A stretch of DNA of 64,000 nt, taken from assembly GCA_964632995.1 (NCBI GenBank), contig CAZWDL010000011.1, positions 1 through 64,000 on the forward strand, written 5' to 3'. The notes under the pieces were generated by a model. The model searched no databases, was not told the DNA's origin, and saw nothing but the letters and a program-made list of their open reading frames with translations. A program made the translations under genes and the position numbers. This document shows, one piece after another, positions 63,103-64,000 of this stretch. This DNA is from CAZWDL01 sp964632995. GTDB lineage: Bacteria > Bacteroidota > Bacteroidia > Chitinophagales > Saprospiraceae. Each line of letters starts with the position of its first letter. Within the stretch, counting starts at the first letter, position 1.

Positions 63103-63480
63103 ATGCAAAAGCTCATTGAGAAAATACACCGGAAACTTGGGCTGGGCCCGGTATTGGAAAAACTCTATGAAAAGCTTTCCCCCTCCGGACTCAACACCTT
63201 TCTGCTGGAACTGTTTCGCCGAAAGGCGGAACAAACGGATCCGGCCCGGCTGCTGCGGCAGTTTGAATCCAGTCGCTTCGTTACTCCGGCCAGAGTCAAT
63301 ACGCTGCAACTTCGCCAAACCGAACTGGAGTGGCTGCATTTCGTCGCCGGACACGGGTATCAGCCCTTGACGCTATCTCCACTCACGCCACTCGGCACCT
63401 GCTCTTCTATCGCGCAGGTGGACCAAAACAACGTAGTCAGCGCCACTGGGTTGGAGCTGGTGCATAAATTGAAGGATTGA
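63103..63480 (+). CDS. Unknown protein, possibly C-terminally truncated
   Basis: 125 residues from ATG 63103. A basic helical start (MQKLIEKIHRKLGLGPVLEKL, quoted in part: LIEKIHRKLGLGPVLEKL) is followed by FESSRFVTPARVNTLQL and LTLSPLTPLGTCSSIAQVDQ, then NNVVSATGLELVHKLKD. The LTPLGTCS...VDQNNVVSA stretch looks like the opening of a larger domain, so the gene may have lost its second half; the last nine residues seem unrelated. No family named. Confidence 0.5.
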   Translation: MQKLIEKIHRKLGLGPVLEKLYEKLSPSGLNTFLLELFRRKAEQTDPARLLRQFESSRFVTPARVNTLQLRQTELEWLHFVAGHGYQPLTLSPLTPLGTCSSIAQVDQNNVVSATGLELVHKLKD

Positions 63481-63511
63481 ATACGAAAATTAAAGATAAA
63501 AGAAAATAAGG

Positions 63512-63871
63512 ATGACTAAAATCAACATTCAGGAAAAGCTCTCCCGTTTCTCGGATCACTGGCATCCGCGAATCGTGGGTGAGTTGAACGGCCAGCACGT
63601 CAAGCTGGTCAAATTTCAAGGGGAGTTCGTCTGGCATCAACACGAGCAGGAGGATGAACTGTTTTATGTACTGGACGGCGCGTTCGATATGGAGTTCCGG
63701 GATAAAACGGTCCGGATAAAAGCGGGTGAGTTTATCATTGTGCCGAGGGGTGTGGAGCATCGGCCGGTGGCCAAAGAAGAGGTGTCAATCATGCTGTTCG
63801 AGCCCGCCGGCACGCTCAATACCGGTGATGCGGGAGGCGCGCTGACGCGAGAGGAGCTGAATTGGGTTTAG
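63512..63871 (+). CDS. Single-domain cupin protein
   Basis: 119 residues. The cupin metal-binding motifs are clear: WHQHEQEDELFYVLDG (two His and a Glu) and PRGVEHRPVA (the third His). Small cupins of this type bind a metal and act as isomerases, dioxygenases or sensors; the substrate is unknown. It lies 31 bp after the preceding gene and may share its transcript. Confidence 0.9.
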   Translation: MTKINIQEKLSRFSDHWHPRIVGELNGQHVKLVKFQGEFVWHQHEQEDELFYVLDGAFDMEFRDKTVRIKAGEFIIVPRGVEHRPVAKEEVSIMLFEPAGTLNTGDAGGALTREELNWV

Positions 63872-63898
63872 CATTTCCTGGAAACGGAAAATATCTCC

Positions 63899-64000
63899 CT
63901 ATAGGAGTTCCGGTTTATCACCTGACCGGTCGCCTTTTCCTGTGATGTCTCTTCTGGCCAGTAATAAGCCCACATTATAAGCGGCACCCCAACGACAACC
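63899..64000 (-). CDS. C-terminal end of a gene running off the window
   Basis: On the minus strand a frame enters at the window edge (…GCRWGAAYNVGLLLARRDIT, then GKGDRSGDKPELL) and stops at TAG 63899-63901. Only 33 residues are visible; no family can be named. The hydrophobic GAAYNVGLLLA is compatible with a membrane protein. Confidence 0.3.
   Translation of the reverse strand, partial: GCRWGAAYNVGLLLARRDITGKGDRSGDKPELL

Noticed and set aside
1..64000. tRNA or rRNA genes
   Set aside because: I looked for tRNA arm patterns (GGTTCGAATCC type) and rRNA-like stretches on both strands and found none that fold convincingly.

Overview
The window looks like a chromosomal segment of a marine-type Bacteroidota, most like the Saprospiraceae/Lewinella group; this is an inference from gene content. 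Supporting signs are a SusC/SusD pair, an S8 peptidase with a type IX secretion-style C-terminal domain, GLPGLI and carboxypeptidase-regulatory-like/TonB proteins, a giant hybrid two-component regulator, CHAT and NACHT-type proteins, and Bacteroidota-like promoter boxes. A run of ten N at 49152-49161 shows a draft assembly, so single-base lesions should be read with caution.

Layout. 1-4.65 kb is a graveyard and toxin-antitoxin zone: NACHT tail, a Fic gene that lost its catalytic core, Uma2 nuclease, HTH+PIN pair, and repeated fragments of an XRE regulator. 4.7-22.5 kb is a polysaccharide utilisation locus for sulfated fucose-containing glycan: AraC regulator, SusC, SusD, two GH29 alpha-L-fucosidases, a sodium/solute symporter, an L-fuconate dehydratase-type enolase, a GH95 enzyme, a sulfatase and a Gfo/Idh/MocA oxidoreductase. 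It would bind and import glycan, remove sulfate and fucose, and oxidise the released sugar. 22.6-24.4 kb is a damaged copy of a TIM-barrel lipoprotein plus thioredoxin, whose intact and largely identical copy lies at 42.1-43.4 kb.

24.5-31.4 kb holds a sigma factor/membrane TPR protein operon divergent from a secreted S8 protease, next to a TPR-CHAT protease-like protein. The divergent promoter has two mirror-image copies of the same -35/-10-like pair at identical spacing, which suggests the sigma factor drives both arms. 31.6-37.9 kb has a helical-repeat protein, two related small secreted proteins with a cysteine pair, a GLPGLI protein and a TonB-type outer membrane protein. 38.0-41.8 kb is a mobile-element remnant (HTH+DUF3987, frameshifted) and a second PIN toxin with an unfamiliar partner. 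44.4-48.6 kb is the hybrid regulator. 48.7-64 kb is mostly housekeeping or solitary genes (dioxygenase, malic enzyme, META lipoprotein, GerW/DUF2953 pair, glycosidase, transporters, CsaA, TrpF, DHFR-like, cupin).

The most unusual DNA-level signal is a family of at least four long imperfect palindromes (about 145-165 bp; in E1-E4 below) with different arms but the same central TAGC-loop-GCTA, inserted into genes and repeats. Two of them sit where removal of the palindrome plus one 4-5 bp repeat restores a reading frame. No tRNA, rRNA or CRISPR array was seen.
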